This document shows, piece after piece, positions 6,678 through 7,520 of a stretch of 7,520 bases of DNA (position 1 is its first letter; the number at the start of each line of letters is the position of its first letter). The DNA lies in the NCBI GenBank assembly GCA_025965395.1, contig JAOPXA010000007.1:1-7520 (forward strand). The letters run 5' to 3'. The DNA comes from Nocardioidaceae bacterium (GTDB lineage: Bacteria > Actinomycetota > Actinomycetes > Propionibacteriales > Nocardioidaceae). The position numbers and the translations under genes are program-made. A model generated the notes under the pieces. It did no database searches, was not told the origin of the DNA, and was given only the letters and a program-made list of their open reading frames with translations.

Positions 6678-7029
6678 TCGCGCACTCGAGCTGACCCGCG
6701 CCGCCGCCGAGGCCGCGGCCGACAAGCTCGGGGACCAGATCGTCGCCTTCGACGTCTCGGACCAGCTGTCCATCACCGATGTGTTCCTGATCGTGTCGGG
6801 CAACAACGACCGCCAGGTGCGCGCCATCAAGGACGGCATCATGGACCACCTTCTGACGCTGGGCGCCAAGCCTTTGCGTCGCGAGGGGGAGCGTGAGGGC
6901 CGTTGGATCCTCATCGACTTCGGCGAGATCGTCGTGCACGTGATGCACCAGGAAGAGCGCGCCTTCTATGCCTTGGAGCGCCTCTGGAGTGATTGCCCCT
7001 CTATCGACTTGATGTTGATGAGGTCGTGA
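6664..7029 (+). CDS. rsfS: Ribosome silencing factor RsfS
   Basis: RsfS (RsfA, Iojap/YbeB/DUF143 family) binds ribosomal protein L14 on the 50S subunit, blocks joining to the 30S and lowers translation during starvation or stationary phase. The 121-residue length is normal. Visible family features are the N-terminal helix ([20 protein letters not shown]), [20 protein letters not shown] (30-49) followed by RQVRAI, the [21 protein letters not shown] strand region, and [15 protein letters not shown] near the end. The start ATG at 6664 has GGAG 6 nt upstream and overlaps nadD by 14 nt. The stop overlaps the GTG start of the following phosphatase in GTGA. The nadD-rsfS pairing is widespread in bacteria. 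Confidence 0.97.
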   Translation: MTATDRALELTRAAAEAAADKLGDQIVAFDVSDQLSITDVFLIVSGNNDRQVRAIKDGIMDHLLTLGAKPLRREGEREGRWILIDFGEIVVHVMHQEERAFYALERLWSDCPSIDLMLMRS

Positions 7030-7520
7030 ATCGCCGCATCGTGCTATGGCGGCACGGTCGCACCGAGTGGAACGTCGGTGGGCGCGTCCAGGGCCAGAGC
7101 GACATCCCTCTTGACGAGGTCGGGCATGAGCAGGCCGCGTCGGCGGCCGCCCGCCTCGCGACCCTCAAGCCCTCTCGCATCGTCAGCTCAGACCTGGTGC
7201 GCGCGCATGACACAGCGAAGACTCTGGCCGATCTCGTGGGACTCGAGGTCGAGCTCGAGCCGCGCTTTCGCGAGATGAACTTTGGCGTTCGTGAAGGTCT
7301 GACCGTGCGCGAGGCCTGGGCCCAGTTTCCCGAGGTGATGCGCACCTGGGGGCGTATCCCGGAGGCACGGATCCCCCGCGGGGAGACCTACGCAGAGACC
7401 GGCGATCGGTTTGCGACGGGTATGCGTCGACTCGTCTCAACGATGGAAATGTCGGAGACAGTGGTGGTGGTGTCGCACGGCGCCGCGCTTCGTACGTGCA
7501 TTTGTACGTTCCTCGGCATT
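7026..7520 (+). CDS. Histidine phosphatase family protein, 3' end outside window (possible glucosyl-3-phosphoglycerate phosphatase)
   Basis: The visible 165 residues form a histidine phosphatase (phosphoglycerate mutase-like) domain. The catalytic motif is VLWRHGRTEWN with R9-H10-G11, where His10 would be phosphorylated. SSDLVRAHDTA carries the phosphate-binding Arg59. FREMNFGVREGL supplies the acid Glu83, and VVVSHG supplies the second His151. Members dephosphorylate sugar phosphates, phosphoglycerates and related compounds. Position directly after nadD-rsfS matches M. tuberculosis Rv2419c (GpgP), which removes phosphate from glucosyl-3-phosphoglycerate in methylglucose lipopolysaccharide synthesis; that assignment is inference from synteny, and a general phosphatase is equally possible. 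The GTG start at 7026 overlaps the rsfS stop by 4 nt. GAGG at 7020-7023 is only 2 nt from it, so coupling is likely. No earlier start codon is close by in this frame; a later GTG at 7041 would remove the first strand. Confidence 0.92.
   Translation, partial: MNRRIVLWRHGRTEWNVGGRVQGQSDIPLDEVGHEQAASAAARLATLKPSRIVSSDLVRAHDTAKTLADLVGLEVELEPRFREMNFGVREGLTVREAWAQFPEVMRTWGRIPEARIPRGETYAETGDRFATGMRRLVSTMEMSETVVVVSHGAALRTCICTFLGI

Noticed and set aside
1..7520. Mobile elements, CRISPR, tRNA/rRNA, toxin-antitoxin or defence genes
   Set aside because: No transposase or integrase motifs, no regularly spaced repeats, no tRNA-like folds and no defence-type proteins are visible. All coding space is filled by recognisable core genes and one small membrane ORF.

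Overview
The window is a GC-rich, gene-dense stretch of a chromosome in which every gene lies on the + strand. The proteins (an Rne/Rng ribonuclease with a disordered tail, L21, L27, a long ObgE with an OCT domain, ProB with a PUA domain, ProA, NadD, RsfS and a histidine phosphatase), the frequent GTG starts and the gene order all point to an actinobacterium. Nocardioidaceae or another Propionibacteriales lineage is my best guess, but this rests on resemblance only. NadD, RsfS and a histidine phosphatase lie in the same order in Mycobacterium tuberculosis (Rv2421c-Rv2420c-Rv2419c).

Layout: (1) positions 3-1193 hold the 3' part of the RNase E/G gene. (2) After a 90-bp gap come rplU (1284-1592) and rpmA (1603-1866), closed by a near-perfect intrinsic terminator at 1887-1929. 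(3) obgE (1945-3429) overlaps proB (3426-4514) by 4 nt. (4) A 136-bp gap (4515-4650) carries a nested inverted-repeat structure and a -10 element placed for leaderless transcription of proA (4651-5898). (5) A second leaderless-type promoter is embedded in the end of proA; its -10 overlaps the proA stop codon. It would drive a tight cluster of a 48-residue membrane microprotein (5908-6054), nadD (6054-6677), rsfS (6664-7029) and a histidine phosphatase (7026 to the window end, truncated). All junctions in this cluster overlap.

Functionally, the first half concerns RNA processing and the large ribosomal subunit: RNase E/G, L21, L27 and the 50S assembly GTPase ObgE. The middle holds the first two steps of proline synthesis (ProB then ProA). 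The last part joins NAD synthesis (NadD) to a 50S silencing factor (RsfS) and a small-molecule phosphatase. No stretch longer than 300 bases lacks a gene. I see no mobile element, CRISPR array, tRNA or rRNA.

This is essentially a conserved housekeeping region and I do not see a new multi-gene system. The parts most worth a second look are the uncharacterised membrane microprotein, the two leaderless-type promoters, the structured proB-proA intergenic element, and the strong terminator placed directly before obgE.
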